Shown: positions 25,778-34,550, counted from the stretch's first letter. The stretch is DNA of 64,000 nucleotides from Mycolicibacterium brisbanense (GCF_001570425.1 NZ_BCSX01000024.1:186001-250000), one strand, 5' to 3'. Notes: generated by a model from the sequence alone, not told the origin. A program made the numbers and translations.

Positions 25778-26591
25778 CACGCCAGATCGACGGCGGTGCA
25801 GTAGGTTTGGATGACTGCGACGTTTGAGGGCGCGGGGCCGGCGCTGCCGGACGGTCCACCGTCACCGGTCGTGGCTGCGGCGCGGGCCGCGGAGGAGCAG
25901 GCGGTTTCGGCAGGTCCGCTGGCGCAGCGGGAGCGCTGGGTGCGGCCGCAGGCGTGCCGAGCATCAGCTCTTGGATGAGTTGGCCCGCGGTGACCATGTC
26001 CTGATATTCAGCCTTTTCGACATCCACGTGCAGCACGGAACCACCGTCATTGATGACGGTCAGGCCCAGGCTTCGAGCCATCCAGAGCTGAAAGGCCGCC
26101 ACGCCCAGCAGTGCCAGACCGACAAGCAGCATCAGGCCCCCGATGAGGGACACCGCGAGCGAGGCCAGTCCCGACATCGCCATCATGCCGCCGACGCCAC
26201 CGAACACCAGAGCCTTGAACACGCGGCTGCGTGAGAGCGTGCGGCCCACCGTCACCTTGCTGAGTTTGCGGATCGGGCAGGCTGATTCAGCGTGCCCGAC
26301 TCGAATGAACGCGAGAATGTACTGCGGATAGCGCATCACGACGCGATCCTGGGTTACCACCACACCGGTCTTGATATGTCGCAGGATCGGTGACGCGGTG
26401 AAGTCTGCTGCGAACAGCGACTGTTCGCCGGGTAGCAACGCGATATCCTGATGCTCGAAGTCCCCACTGGCCGCGGCGCCCGCGAGTGTCAGCACCGGCA
26501 CTCCGGGCTGCCTGCCCCCGAAATGTTCGGAAGCTTGGCGGCGGTAGGAGGCGTGCGGGTCACTAGAACCGCCGGAGACGTAATTGGTCAC
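25773..26591 (-). CDS. membrane protein, last gene of the T7SS-like operon
   Basis: 272 residues from a GTG. The first ~100 residues resemble a PH-like/bPH2 membrane-associated domain (IALLPGEQSLFAADFTASPI, VVVTQDRVVMRYPQYI); two adjacent membrane helices lie at about 128-168 (FGGVGGMMAMSGLASLAVSL, LLVGLALLGVAAFQLW); then a soluble segment and a Pro/Ala-rich tail. No family function known. Follows the preceding membrane protein by 31 bases in the minus-strand operon. It may be a structural or stabilising part of the secretion machine; this rests only on position. Confidence 0.82.
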   Translation of the reverse strand: MTNYVSGGSSDPHASYRRQASEHFGGRQPGVPVLTLAGAAASGDFEHQDIALLPGEQSLFAADFTASPILRHIKTGVVVTQDRVVMRYPQYILAFIRVGHAESACPIRKLSKVTVGRTLSRSRVFKALVFGGVGGMMAMSGLASLAVSLIGGLMLLVGLALLGVAAFQLWMARSLGLTVINDGGSVLHVDVEKAEYQDMVTAGQLIQELMLGTPAAAPSAPAAPADLPKPPAPPRPAPQPRPVTVDRPAAPAPRPQTSQSSKPTAPPSIWRA

Positions 26592-26622
26592 GGTTGACTC
26601 CGTTTTCGTTGGGTGCTCGGGC

Positions 26623-27525
26623 TCATCCGGGCATCGACGGGCTGGGGGGAATGTTCATCACGGCGGGGTCGGGAAGCGGGACAGTCGTCGTCCCGAGGTT
26701 GATGGTGCCGCCGCTCTTTCGCGTCACCTCCTGGCCGGACGTGACGTCGATGAGAGTGAAGTCGCCGTCCGCGGCTGGTCCGTCGGCCGCGGCGTAGTTG
26801 ATCGCCAACACGGTCTGTGGCGCGAACTCGTCCCACTTGTCACCGTTGAGGCGATAGTCGGTGAGGTTCTTGTTGGCAGGCGGTGTCAGCGGCGCACCGG
26901 ACACGCAATGCACTCTGGGCACTCCCAGCGGATCGACCAGCACGCCGGTTCCTGCCTGTAGCACCGCCTGGGCGGAATGGGCTGCACCGTCAGACAATTC
27001 GTGCGTGGTGACCCAGGTGTCACCCATCAGTACCACCGCGGTCAAAGTGTTGAGATAGTACGGAATCTGCTGAGGGTTGAGTCCCAATGCCAGCCCCCAC
27101 GCCTGAGCAGCCGCGGCGTCGGCGTCGAGGTAGTTCGCCAGTGTGACGACGTCGCATGGCGAGGTCTGACCGGTGGTCCCGTACAGGTCGTTCTGGCGCC
27201 CGGATACGGGGCGCACACCGCGGTCGGCGCGCACCGGTAGTTGTTGCAGCAGTGCCGTCGACTTCTGTTCTGCCTGGTCTGAAATAGCCACCGGGACAAC
27301 CAGTATCGACCGGGTGAAAGGTGCGTCCACCGGCGCGTTCCGCTTGATGAGGGCGACGTCGCCGGCTGTCGGATGGGGCGAATTGCGCTCGGAGGCGAAC
27401 ACCAGAACTGCCACCAGGGTTGCGACCACCACGAGGGTCAGGGCGACGGCAGACACCGCGAGAATGACCGGTGCCCGCGGGCTGATCGGGCTCGGCTGAT
27501 TCGGATCGACCCAGCGATCGGTCAC
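26623..27525 (-). CDS. single-span membrane protein, possibly a T7SS structural component
   Basis: 300 residues from a GTG overlapping the previous stop (GTGA). A Pro-rich cytoplasmic N terminus, one membrane helix (about 19-45) and a ~250-residue extracytoplasmic domain with two Cys (SPCDVVTLAN, RVHCVSGAPL). It resembles DUF6777-type actinobacterial proteins, a call made by eye. The topology, short N terminus and large outer domain, is that of EccB of ESX systems, but I see no sequence match to EccB. Translational coupling to the WXG-lipase gene argues for a shared task. Confidence 0.75.
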   Translation of the reverse strand: MTDRWVDPNQPSPISPRAPVILAVSAVALTLVVVATLVAVLVFASERNSPHPTAGDVALIKRNAPVDAPFTRSILVVPVAISDQAEQKSTALLQQLPVRADRGVRPVSGRQNDLYGTTGQTSPCDVVTLANYLDADAAAAQAWGLALGLNPQQIPYYLNTLTAVVLMGDTWVTTHELSDGAAHSAQAVLQAGTGVLVDPLGVPRVHCVSGAPLTPPANKNLTDYRLNGDKWDEFAPQTVLAINYAAADGPAADGDFTLIDVTSGQEVTRKSGGTINLGTTTVPLPDPAVMNIPPSPSMPG

Positions 27526-28517
27526 CAGTTTCCGCTTCCGTCATTCTTCAGGTCCACTTGATCGACGACGTCACCCTGGAACTTTTGGAATGCTTCGGCA
27601 GATCCCGCCGCGCGGCTGTCGGCACCGCTGTTCGCTGCGTCATCCCATTTTTGGGACAGATCGCCGTAGCCGTTCATGTGTTCTCCGGCGCCGAATACGG
27701 TGAACAGCGACGGCTTGGACGCAAAGACTTCGACGTTGTTGTTCGCACTGCCGGCCGAGTTGCTCCACAGGTCGGGACGAACGGCTGACGACGAGGGCAC
27801 GATGTCCTGGCCGTACTGAAGGTGCACCGCCGATATATTGAGGTCGTTGCGCACCGGAGATCCATAGGTCACGATTTGCTGAACGTTGAGCGCGTGTGAG
27901 GCCGCAATGTTCTGGGCGTCGATGCCGCCCTGGCTGTAGCCGACCAGCATGACTTCAGCTCCCTTGGGGATCAGACGTTGGAGTGCTTTCAGCTGAGCCT
28001 CGTCGGGCTTCCCGCTGATGGCATCGATATTCGCAGCCCAGCTCTGGTGGTCGAAGGGGTTGAGGGTCGTACCGCCGATGTAGACGATGTAGCGCTCGTG
28101 GCCGTGCTCATCGACGACTTTCTGTACTCGGTACCCCGACATGTCACCGCCATTGGGGGTCTCGCCGATTTCCTTCCACATCCCGTTCAGCCCTTTCGGC
28201 GCCTGGTTGTAGCAGACGTTCGCGGCTTTCGACACTCGGCCGCCGCCGTCAGCCTTGCTGGCAGTGTCCTGCTCATCGGCATTGCGGCGCAGGATGTTTG
28301 CGGCGTTGTGCAGGGCGTCGACGGCGTTGGTCATCGAGCGTGCGGATTGCCCGTGCCACTGTGAGCGGAAGCGGTCGGCATCGGGCCCCCGCCAGAACGA
28401 CGCGTTGGCGATCACGCCGCCCAAGCTCTGGACCGAACCCTGCAATTGATCGGCTGCTTGCGTGAGCTGCTTTGCTGCCAGCCGCAGTTGTTCGGGGTCC
28501 GCACCGTCAACGGTCAT
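27522..28517 (-). CDS. WXG100-domain protein fused to alpha/beta-hydrolase (candidate secreted lipase effector)
   Basis: 331 residues, ATG with GAGGAAC upstream. Residues 1-95 form a WXG100-like helical hairpin with the turn FWRGPDADRF and helices LRLAAKQLTQAADQLQ and NAVDALHNAANILRR. After a linker, residues ~115-320 are an alpha/beta hydrolase with nucleophile elbow GYSQGG (GxSxG), a likely Asp in QYGQDIVP and a late His in GEHMNGYGD, giving a full Ser-Asp-His triad. Fusion of a WXG/LXG targeting domain to an enzyme is typical of T7SS effectors, including lipases. No signal peptide. Confidence 0.85.
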   Translation of the reverse strand: MTVDGADPEQLRLAAKQLTQAADQLQGSVQSLGGVIANASFWRGPDADRFRSQWHGQSARSMTNAVDALHNAANILRRNADEQDTASKADGGGRVSKAANVCYNQAPKGLNGMWKEIGETPNGGDMSGYRVQKVVDEHGHERYIVYIGGTTLNPFDHQSWAANIDAISGKPDEAQLKALQRLIPKGAEVMLVGYSQGGIDAQNIAASHALNVQQIVTYGSPVRNDLNISAVHLQYGQDIVPSSSAVRPDLWSNSAGSANNNVEVFASKPSLFTVFGAGEHMNGYGDLSQKWDDAANSGADSRAAGSAEAFQKFQGDVVDQVDLKNDGSGNW

Positions 28518-28542
28518 CTCAGTTCCTCATCCGGGCCGTCAT

Positions 28543-28580
28543 CCCTGGGATCCACGCACGGGTAAGCATGCACCCCAGGG
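28543..28580 (-). promoter_or_regulatory. intercistronic hairpin between WXG100 and WXG-lipase genes
   Basis: CCCTGGG (28543-28549) and CCCAGGG (28574-28580) form a 7-pair stem with a 24-base loop in the 78-base gap. It may process or attenuate the transcript so that the WXG100 protein is made in excess over the downstream lipase; this is inference. Confidence 0.4.
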
Positions 28581-28595
28581 TGATTCGATCGTGTG

Positions 28596-28859
28596 CTACG
28601 AGCTCGCCTGCTGTTGTTCACTGGCGTTGCGGTTGGCGTTCTGCGATGCGGTCTGCAGTGCGCTGACCACCTGCCGCAGCTGCGGCACATGCTGGCCCTG
28701 CCAGTCCGACTTGAACCGCTCGGCATCCGGTCCCATCCACTGGACCGAGTTGACCGCGGACGTCAGCTGCGAGATGACCGATTCGATGTCGGACGCTTTT
28801 GCGTTGAGTTGAGTCGCCAGCTGCTGGACCTGTGCGATGTCCTGCCCGAAAAGTGCCAT
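28596..28859 (-). CDS. WXG100-family protein (EsxA/EsxB-like)
   Basis: 87 residues with AGGA upstream. Two helices (ALFGQDIAQVQQLATQLNAK and QHVPQLRQVVSALQTASQ) flank the WMG turn (Trp-x-Gly) around residue 41 in SVQWMGPDAERFKSDW, the WXG100 signature. Only one small WXG100 gene is present, so it probably forms a homodimer, as in firmicute T7SS, or pairs with the WXG domain of the lipase. It lies 51 bases downstream of the large ATPase gene. Confidence 0.93.
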   Translation of the reverse strand: MALFGQDIAQVQQLATQLNAKASDIESVISQLTSAVNSVQWMGPDAERFKSDWQGQHVPQLRQVVSALQTASQNANRNASEQQQASS

Positions 28860-28910
28860 GATTCCTCCGTTGTGTTGTTTCGATGCACCGATGACGTTGG
28901 GTGTTTGCGC

Positions 28911-31900
28911 CTAGATGACAGGCTGTGCGACCTGTAACCACACCCCCTTACCGCGTTCCACGAGCACTCCGCGTCCGGGCGGAAAGGCAGTGCGGCGCAC
29001 GATGCCGATGGAGGTGCTCAACAGGCTTTCGGATTCCACCCCGCCGGGCCACAGCAGCAGGCCTCGTCGGGATGCCTTGAACGGTTGTGCCAGCAGCCAC
29101 GCCTGGCCCCAGCCCGACACTTCGGATTCGCCCACGATGAATGCCGTGTCGCCGAGCCGTTTGATCATTGCGGCAAGGTCGTTCTCGGCCTCTGTCCCAC
29201 CGAAATTCGACACACCCTCGATCACCACCATGAGGCTCGACGCGCCGGTGTCCAAGCGGTTGACCTGAGCGATCACCTCGTCTTGTCCGCACGCGGTGTC
29301 GGTCCACACATCCAGGCCTGAGATGGTCGATGCCGCCGGCGCGAGGTGCACGATGCGGGTGTTCGGATGCTGCCTGCGCACCGCTTGGGCCAGCGTGACC
29401 AGGGTGGTCGAGCGCCCGCTGCCCGGAGGCCCGGTCACCATGAGCACGCCGGCGGGGGTGATGCCGATGGGTGCCAGGGATTCGTCCGCGACGCCGACCA
29501 CAGCGGTTCCCGCGGCGGTCGTAGCCGGAAGCGCATCGAGTTCGATGTGCTCCGAGAGCCGTTCGACGGGCTCTGGCGGGATGAAACCGCTGTGCCGCAT
29601 CCGCTCGGCCAGGTGCTCTATGGCCCGTGCCTGTATGGCCACATTGGCATCGCCGCCGAACACTGCGAGCTGGACCTCCACACCCTCGGTGATTGCCCGG
29701 CCCGGTTGCGATTTGGCCGAGAGGATATCGGTAGGTACCCCGGTCAGGACGTAGTCGTCGTCGGACGCCAACCGCAGTACCAGCCGTCGCTGCATCGTCG
29801 AAGCCAATGACGACGGGATTGCCGCCGGGCGGTCCGCGGTGATGATGACGTGGACACCGAGCATGCGACCGTCGGAGGCAAGTTGGCTGAGCATGCTGAA
29901 AAACGGTGTGTGCGATATGTGTTCATACTGCTCGCGGAAGGGGCCGATGCCGTCGATCAGAAGCAGGATGCGGGGTTCGGCCGGATTGGCCAGCTCGCGG
30001 TAGTGGGTGATGGTCGATGCGTTGACCCTGGCGAACTTGCGGGATCGCTCCTCGAGCAGTGCGGTGAGCCGACGTAGCACCCGGCCGATGCGTTCCTCGT
30101 CGTCGGCGTTCACGACCGCAGCGACGTGAGGCAAGGCTTCGAGCATGCGCAAGCTGCCGGAGGCGAAGTCGAGGGCGTAGACGTGCACCGGCCCGTCGTT
30201 CGGATTGAGCGCAGCCGAGATGGCCAGCGTCCGAAGGGCGGTCGACTTGCCCGCGCCACCGGTTCCGATGATGGCCATGTTCCCCGACTCATCGGGCGAG
30301 AAGGTGGCGAGGGGCTGGGCCTGCTCGGTGGGGGTGTCACACTTGCCGATCACCAGCGCGCCGCTGTTGTCCTGGCGGACGAGCTCTTCCAGTGCATAGG
30401 TGTCGCCCAGCGGGGGAAGCCAGGGTTTACGTGGCACCGGGATGCGCAACTGTGCCGCGGCCGCGCCGATGGTGCTCACCACACGGGCGATGTCGGTGGG
30501 CCCGGATGGCCGCCGCGAGCCCGGTGCGGTGGTCGGGTCGTGCCACGGCCTGCGTCGCCCGAAAACGAACTCCCAGATGTCGATCGGCGCCTGCTCGGGC
30601 TGATCGCTGGTCCACCCACCGGCGTAGGCAGCCTGGAACGTGGTCAATCGCCCGGGTCCGGTCTTGGCCACCGCACGGCCGGGGATCTCAGGCGGGAAAT
30701 GCGCGGCCAACGGATCGTCGATGACGTCCAGCGAATCGTCGATATCGTTGAGGCGCAGAGCAATCCGCAGATTGGTGTTGGCGCGCAGATTGTCTTTGAT
30801 GACACCGGCCGGGCGCTGCGTCGCCAGGACCAGATGTAGCCCGAGTGATCGACCGCGCTGGGCCACGTCGATGACACCGTCGACGAATTCGGGCACCTCG
30901 GACGCCAATGCGGCGAATTCGTCGACGATGATCACCAGCGCAGGCGGGGTCTCCGGGTCGCCGGTCTGTTCCAGCGAGATCAAGTCCTTGGCGCGCTTGG
31001 TGTTCAGGAGGTGCTCGCGCCGGCGGATCTCGGCGCCAAGGGACGTGAGCGCACGCCGCACCAGATGAGGGGACAGGTCGGTGACCAGGCCGACGGTATG
31101 CGGCAACTGCACGCAGTCGGCAAATGCGGTGCCGCCCTTGTAGTCCACCAGCAGGAAGCTGACCCGGTCGGGGCTGTGTGCAGCCGCCATTCCCATGATC
31201 CACGACTGCAGGAACTCGCTCTTACCGGAGCCGGTGGTGCCGCCGACCAGGGCGTGCGGGCCGTGTTCACGGAGATCGAGGTACACCTCGGCCGCGCCGC
31301 TGGAGCCCACCAAGGCCCGTAGGCCGGCGGCGGGCCCACTGCGGGGGTGGGGTTCGCCGGTGCGGATCAGCACCGAATCGTTGGAAAGCCATTGCTGGGC
31401 AATGGCAGCCGGTTCCGACGCCATCCGGGTACCTGCCAGCGTCAAGTAGGACACCGAGCGGGGCAGATCGGTTTCGTCCTCGACCGCAGCGCCGACATCG
31501 ACGACCGGGGCGAGGAGCAGAGCGATCTGCCGCGCGTCGGCGATCTCGATGCTGTCACAGGCCACTGGAAACGTGTGCCGACCGTGGCGAACTTGGCCGA
31601 CCGTCGCGCCCGCCGACTCGTTCTCGACGAGCAGGAAGGTTCGGCACGCGGCAGGCAGGCTGGCGACCTGAGTCGCGACCCAGATGACGTGCACGCCGAC
31701 GGCGCCGCCCTGTTCGGCCAGTCGGGTCAGCCGGGAACGGTCGATGGGTGCGGTGTCCTCGACCAGCACGACCACGGCCGGGGTAATCGACGGAGCCCGG
31801 GTGTCGTCGCCGCTACGCTGGTCGATACCACCGAAAACAAATGGGGTGGAGGTTGATTCACCGTTGCGGCGCTGCTTGACCAGCTCCTCGAGTCGTGACA

Positions 31901-33344
31901 TCAACGCCTGGCCGCCGCCCAGGCTGTCGGTCAGGTGGTTGCCGGAAAACGGGCTGTGCACCGAACCGGTGTGCGGGAGCCATTCCAGCCACTCCCAGGA
32001 CGTTCTGGATTGCGGCGAGCTGAACGCGGTGATGGTCAGGTCGGCGGGAGAATGCAGCCCGGCGAGTTGCATGATGATTCCGCGGGCCACGCCGTCCACG
32101 ACACCCCGCGGCCCGCAGATGCCCAGCGCCCCGGATTCCCGGAGGTCGGCCACGATGGGCACGTCGGTGACCGTGGCGAACTCGTCGCGCAACTCGGTGA
32201 GCTGCCCGGCGTACTTCGCTTCGGCGTTCTCGGTGTCTGACAATTGGATACGGCACCGCGACGGCGCGTCACCGAGGCCGAGTCGCACGGTGAGAAATCC
32301 GGGCAGCTCCGGGCGGTGGGTCCACAGCAGCGGGCCCAGTCGGTGGATCGCCTCGACGACCTGGTCCAGCGAGGGTGCCTCGCTGAGTCGCACCGCACGC
32401 TCGACCCGTTGGGTGTCGGTCAGATCGGCTGCCAGCGCGCGCAGGGAATCGCCGAACCGCTGCAGCTCTTGACGTTGTTTCTTGCGACTCTGCAGCAAGG
32501 TGTCGATGTACATGCCGAGCATCAGCAGGGGGCTCAGGGCGATGAACGCGACGGCCAGCAGGCTGCGGCTCACCGCGAACAGCACCACACCCATGATCAA
32601 CGGTGCGACGAGTGAAATGACGGGCAGATGGGCCGGTTCCGGGCGCTGCGGCGGCCTCGGTGCGGCGAATTCCTGCTCGTCGAAGCGCGCGACGACCCGG
32701 GGTGATCGGTTGAATTCGATGGCCACACTGTCGGTTTGCGTCGTACCCGGTCGCACGGTGGGTAGCACGGCGACGGAGGTGCCTGCCAGCTGCACGACGT
32801 CCGTCGCGCCCACCGCGGCCCGTTGCACGGGTTGACCGCCGATCCGCACGCCGGAGGGACCGGCAAGGTTGACGATCTCGATGCTCTCTCCGACGGTGAT
32901 CGCGGCGTGCACGTCGGCGATCCCGTGGTCGGTGAGTGCCACGTCGTTGGTGATACCCGTACCCACTGACGAATTGCCAGATGGCAGAGGGAATTCAAGC
33001 CCGGCGTCGGGGCCGTCCAGCACCCGCAGAACCGCCACGGCCCGCCCTCGGCGTCGGCGCGGAGCGACGCGCGACACCGCGGACACGCTGACTGTCGAAC
33101 CTGATCGCAGACCAGAATCGATGAGGCTGCGCCCGGGGTCGAGAAGTCTTCCGGCGGAACTGTTGTCGAACGCCGCGTCTTCGAGTTTCAGGGTGAGACC
33201 ACCGCTGGGCGGGCGCTTGCGTTGATCGGGGTCGCTGACGACGAGCGCGTGGGCCAGGTCCGAAACCGATGCCGTGGCGTCAGCTGTGATGGCGACCTGC
33301 GCGCTGCTCCCATCCGCCCGGCGCAGAATGAACTTGGCCTGCAT
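28911..33344 (-). CDS. EssC/EccC-like T7SS ATPase with N-terminal beta-grasp and FHA-like domains
   Basis: 1477 residues, the size of firmicute EssC. Residues 1-90 look like a YukD/EsaB-type beta-grasp domain, ~100-195 an FHA-like domain (DVALTDHGIADVHAAITV), two membrane helices ~238-283, then three FtsK/SpoIIIE-type ATPase domains. Domain 1 is intact: Walker A GTTGSGKS (702-709), Walker B VIIVDEF (804-810). Domain 2 has GTGGAGKS (1027-1034) with LLLIDG. Domain 3 has GPPGSGRS (1305-1312), its Lys replaced by Arg, and VVIEG. ESX EccC proteins lack the N-terminal FHA region, so this resembles type VIIb. Starts directly on the preceding stop (TAGATG). Confidence 0.92.
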   Translation of the reverse strand: MQAKFILRRADGSSAQVAITADATASVSDLAHALVVSDPDQRKRPPSGGLTLKLEDAAFDNSSAGRLLDPGRSLIDSGLRSGSTVSVSAVSRVAPRRRRGRAVAVLRVLDGPDAGLEFPLPSGNSSVGTGITNDVALTDHGIADVHAAITVGESIEIVNLAGPSGVRIGGQPVQRAAVGATDVVQLAGTSVAVLPTVRPGTTQTDSVAIEFNRSPRVVARFDEQEFAAPRPPQRPEPAHLPVISLVAPLIMGVVLFAVSRSLLAVAFIALSPLLMLGMYIDTLLQSRKKQRQELQRFGDSLRALAADLTDTQRVERAVRLSEAPSLDQVVEAIHRLGPLLWTHRPELPGFLTVRLGLGDAPSRCRIQLSDTENAEAKYAGQLTELRDEFATVTDVPIVADLRESGALGICGPRGVVDGVARGIIMQLAGLHSPADLTITAFSSPQSRTSWEWLEWLPHTGSVHSPFSGNHLTDSLGGGQALMSRLEELVKQRRNGESTSTPFVFGGIDQRSGDDTRAPSITPAVVVLVEDTAPIDRSRLTRLAEQGGAVGVHVIWVATQVASLPAACRTFLLVENESAGATVGQVRHGRHTFPVACDSIEIADARQIALLLAPVVDVGAAVEDETDLPRSVSYLTLAGTRMASEPAAIAQQWLSNDSVLIRTGEPHPRSGPAAGLRALVGSSGAAEVYLDLREHGPHALVGGTTGSGKSEFLQSWIMGMAAAHSPDRVSFLLVDYKGGTAFADCVQLPHTVGLVTDLSPHLVRRALTSLGAEIRRREHLLNTKRAKDLISLEQTGDPETPPALVIIVDEFAALASEVPEFVDGVIDVAQRGRSLGLHLVLATQRPAGVIKDNLRANTNLRIALRLNDIDDSLDVIDDPLAAHFPPEIPGRAVAKTGPGRLTTFQAAYAGGWTSDQPEQAPIDIWEFVFGRRRPWHDPTTAPGSRRPSGPTDIARVVSTIGAAAAQLRIPVPRKPWLPPLGDTYALEELVRQDNSGALVIGKCDTPTEQAQPLATFSPDESGNMAIIGTGGAGKSTALRTLAISAALNPNDGPVHVYALDFASGSLRMLEALPHVAAVVNADDEERIGRVLRRLTALLEERSRKFARVNASTITHYRELANPAEPRILLLIDGIGPFREQYEHISHTPFFSMLSQLASDGRMLGVHVIITADRPAAIPSSLASTMQRRLVLRLASDDDYVLTGVPTDILSAKSQPGRAITEGVEVQLAVFGGDANVAIQARAIEHLAERMRHSGFIPPEPVERLSEHIELDALPATTAAGTAVVGVADESLAPIGITPAGVLMVTGPPGSGRSTTLVTLAQAVRRQHPNTRIVHLAPAASTISGLDVWTDTACGQDEVIAQVNRLDTGASSLMVVIEGVSNFGGTEAENDLAAMIKRLGDTAFIVGESEVSGWGQAWLLAQPFKASRRGLLLWPGGVESESLLSTSIGIVRRTAFPPGRGVLVERGKGVWLQVAQPVI

Positions 33345-34010
33345 CTAACCTCGCCTCGATACGGGGTGCGGTATTGGCGAACGAACCTGGTTCAGTCCCC
33401 GGTCCGGCGAGCGTCGCAGCGCCGCCTGCCGGCGCGGACCGAGGGGATTTGCCCCTGTCGTCACGTCGAGCACCGCCAGCCCACTGGCGCGGTCGTGCAA
33501 CCCGGGCCGGTGCGCCAGCACGGGCAGCGCTGCCAGTCCGCAGGTCGCCACGAAGATCATGCTGCGCTGGATCGAGGGTCCCAGGCCCGGTGGCCGATTG
33601 TCGGTGGCGCGGACCACCCGCAGCCCCATCATCGACTTTCCGAAGGTGTTCCCGGTGAGCCCCTGGCGGATCTGCAGCCAGGCCCAGACGGCCACGAACG
33701 CCACCGGGACGACGATGTAGATCACCTCGGCCACACCGAGGGCGGCGCCCGTAATGGCAAGCGGCAGAGCCGGACTGATCATCGCGGCGATGTCGAGCAG
33801 GAACGCGCTGCACCTGACCCCGCGACCGGCGAGTTGTATCCGGTCAACAGTGGCCGCCGCTGTGGGCTGTCGCTGCCAGGGGTGATTCGGGATGCTGCTG
33901 CGGATCTGCACGGTGTAGCCGCAGGTGCCGCAGAAGCGCGCGCTGACGGGCAGGGCTGAGCCGCAATTCGGGCAGTCGACCCGGGCACCGTTCGCCGGCT
34001 GTCCTGGCAT
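33345..34010 (-). CDS. zinc-ribbon and RDD-domain membrane protein, first gene of the T7SS-like operon
   Basis: 221 residues from the ATG at 34010, which has GGAG upstream. Residues 12-32 form a zinc ribbon, CPNCGSALPVSARFCGTCG, with four Cys. From ~60 to 185 is an RDD domain with membrane helices (GRGVRCSAFLLDIAAMISPALP, QIRQGLTGNTFGKSMMGLRVV). Its TAG abuts the ATG of the ATPase gene, so translation is coupled. RDD proteins near T7SS genes are common in actinobacteria, but their role is unsettled. Confidence 0.87.
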   Translation of the reverse strand: MPGQPANGARVDCPNCGSALPVSARFCGTCGYTVQIRSSIPNHPWQRQPTAAATVDRIQLAGRGVRCSAFLLDIAAMISPALPLAITGAALGVAEVIYIVVPVAFVAVWAWLQIRQGLTGNTFGKSMMGLRVVRATDNRPPGLGPSIQRSMIFVATCGLAALPVLAHRPGLHDRASGLAVLDVTTGANPLGPRRQAALRRSPDRGLNQVRSPIPHPVSRRG

Positions 34011-34457
34011 CGACCATCTCCGTTCGGCCCGGGCCTTGGGTGGTTGCGGGCCGGGGTGGCCCGTTCTGGCAACACCGACAGGCCTGCCCTTCGGACGCCG
34101 GCGGCCTTGGGCAGGGTGGTCGGTTGAGGAAACATTAATGTCCGATGCCCGGATCGGATAGCGAATCGTTGTCGCCCGATCGTATGAATGTCCAGCGCTC
34201 GAAGTCCGCGCACCTGGTCGACGGCTGGCAAATTTTGATCGCGAATCGGCCGGGATGTGGAAGATACCCCGCTTTCCGGTGCAGTCTAACCGAACTCGTT
34301 GTTTCCCAACGCAACAATTTGTCGTCTGTCGTCCGTCGTGGCGACGCCCGCCGATTTTCCGATCCGGGGGGCGGGGCGCGCGCGTCGTCCGAACGGCCGA
34401 TATCCGGCAACCAGGCGCAGGTGTGAGGATCGCTGCGCAGTTATTTGGAGGTTGGTG
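34011..34457. promoter_or_regulatory. divergent control region of the T7SS-like locus
   Basis: 447 bases with no convincing gene separate the minus-strand ATPase operon from the plus-strand membrane-protein genes. The middle is AT-richer than the flanks (AACATTAATG near 34130, GGCAAATTTTGATC near 34230). A perfect inverted repeat, TCCGAT-GCCCGG-ATCGGA, occupies 34141-34158. Both divergent promoters must lie here. The two LuxR-type regulators encoded nearby are the natural candidates to bind. Confidence 0.55.
34141..34158. promoter_or_regulatory. inverted repeat TCCGAT-N6-ATCGGA
   Basis: Perfect 6-base arms with a 6-base spacer in the divergent region, about 130 bases upstream of the RDD/ATPase operon start. 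Dimensions fit a LuxR- or TetR-type dimer. No second copy was found, so it is only a candidate operator. Confidence 0.35.
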
Positions 34458-34550
34458 ATGCCGGATCGTGACCTGGCGTTTACAGTGAGCACGCGCGCCA
34501 GCAAAGGCGGTGCTGTCTGGGTCGGCGGCCTGATGAATGAGGTGGGCTAG
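34458..34550 (+). CDS. 30-codon leader ORF ahead of the membrane-protein pair
   Basis: ATG with an ideal GGAGG six bases upstream encodes MPDRDLAFTVSTRASKGGAV and ten further residues, then TAG directly touches the ATG of the next gene, in the same frame. The ribosome site of the next gene lies inside it. It may be a coupling leader, or a remnant showing that the downstream gene once began here; a readthrough product would add 31 residues. No family recognised. Confidence 0.45.
   Translation: MPDRDLAFTVSTRASKGGAVWVGGLMNEVG

Noticed and set aside
25773..34010. Calling the locus ESX-4 or another numbered ESX system
   Set aside because: No EccB, EccD, EccE, MycP or paired EsxA/B genes are visible, and the ATPase carries N-terminal domains absent from ESX EccC proteins.
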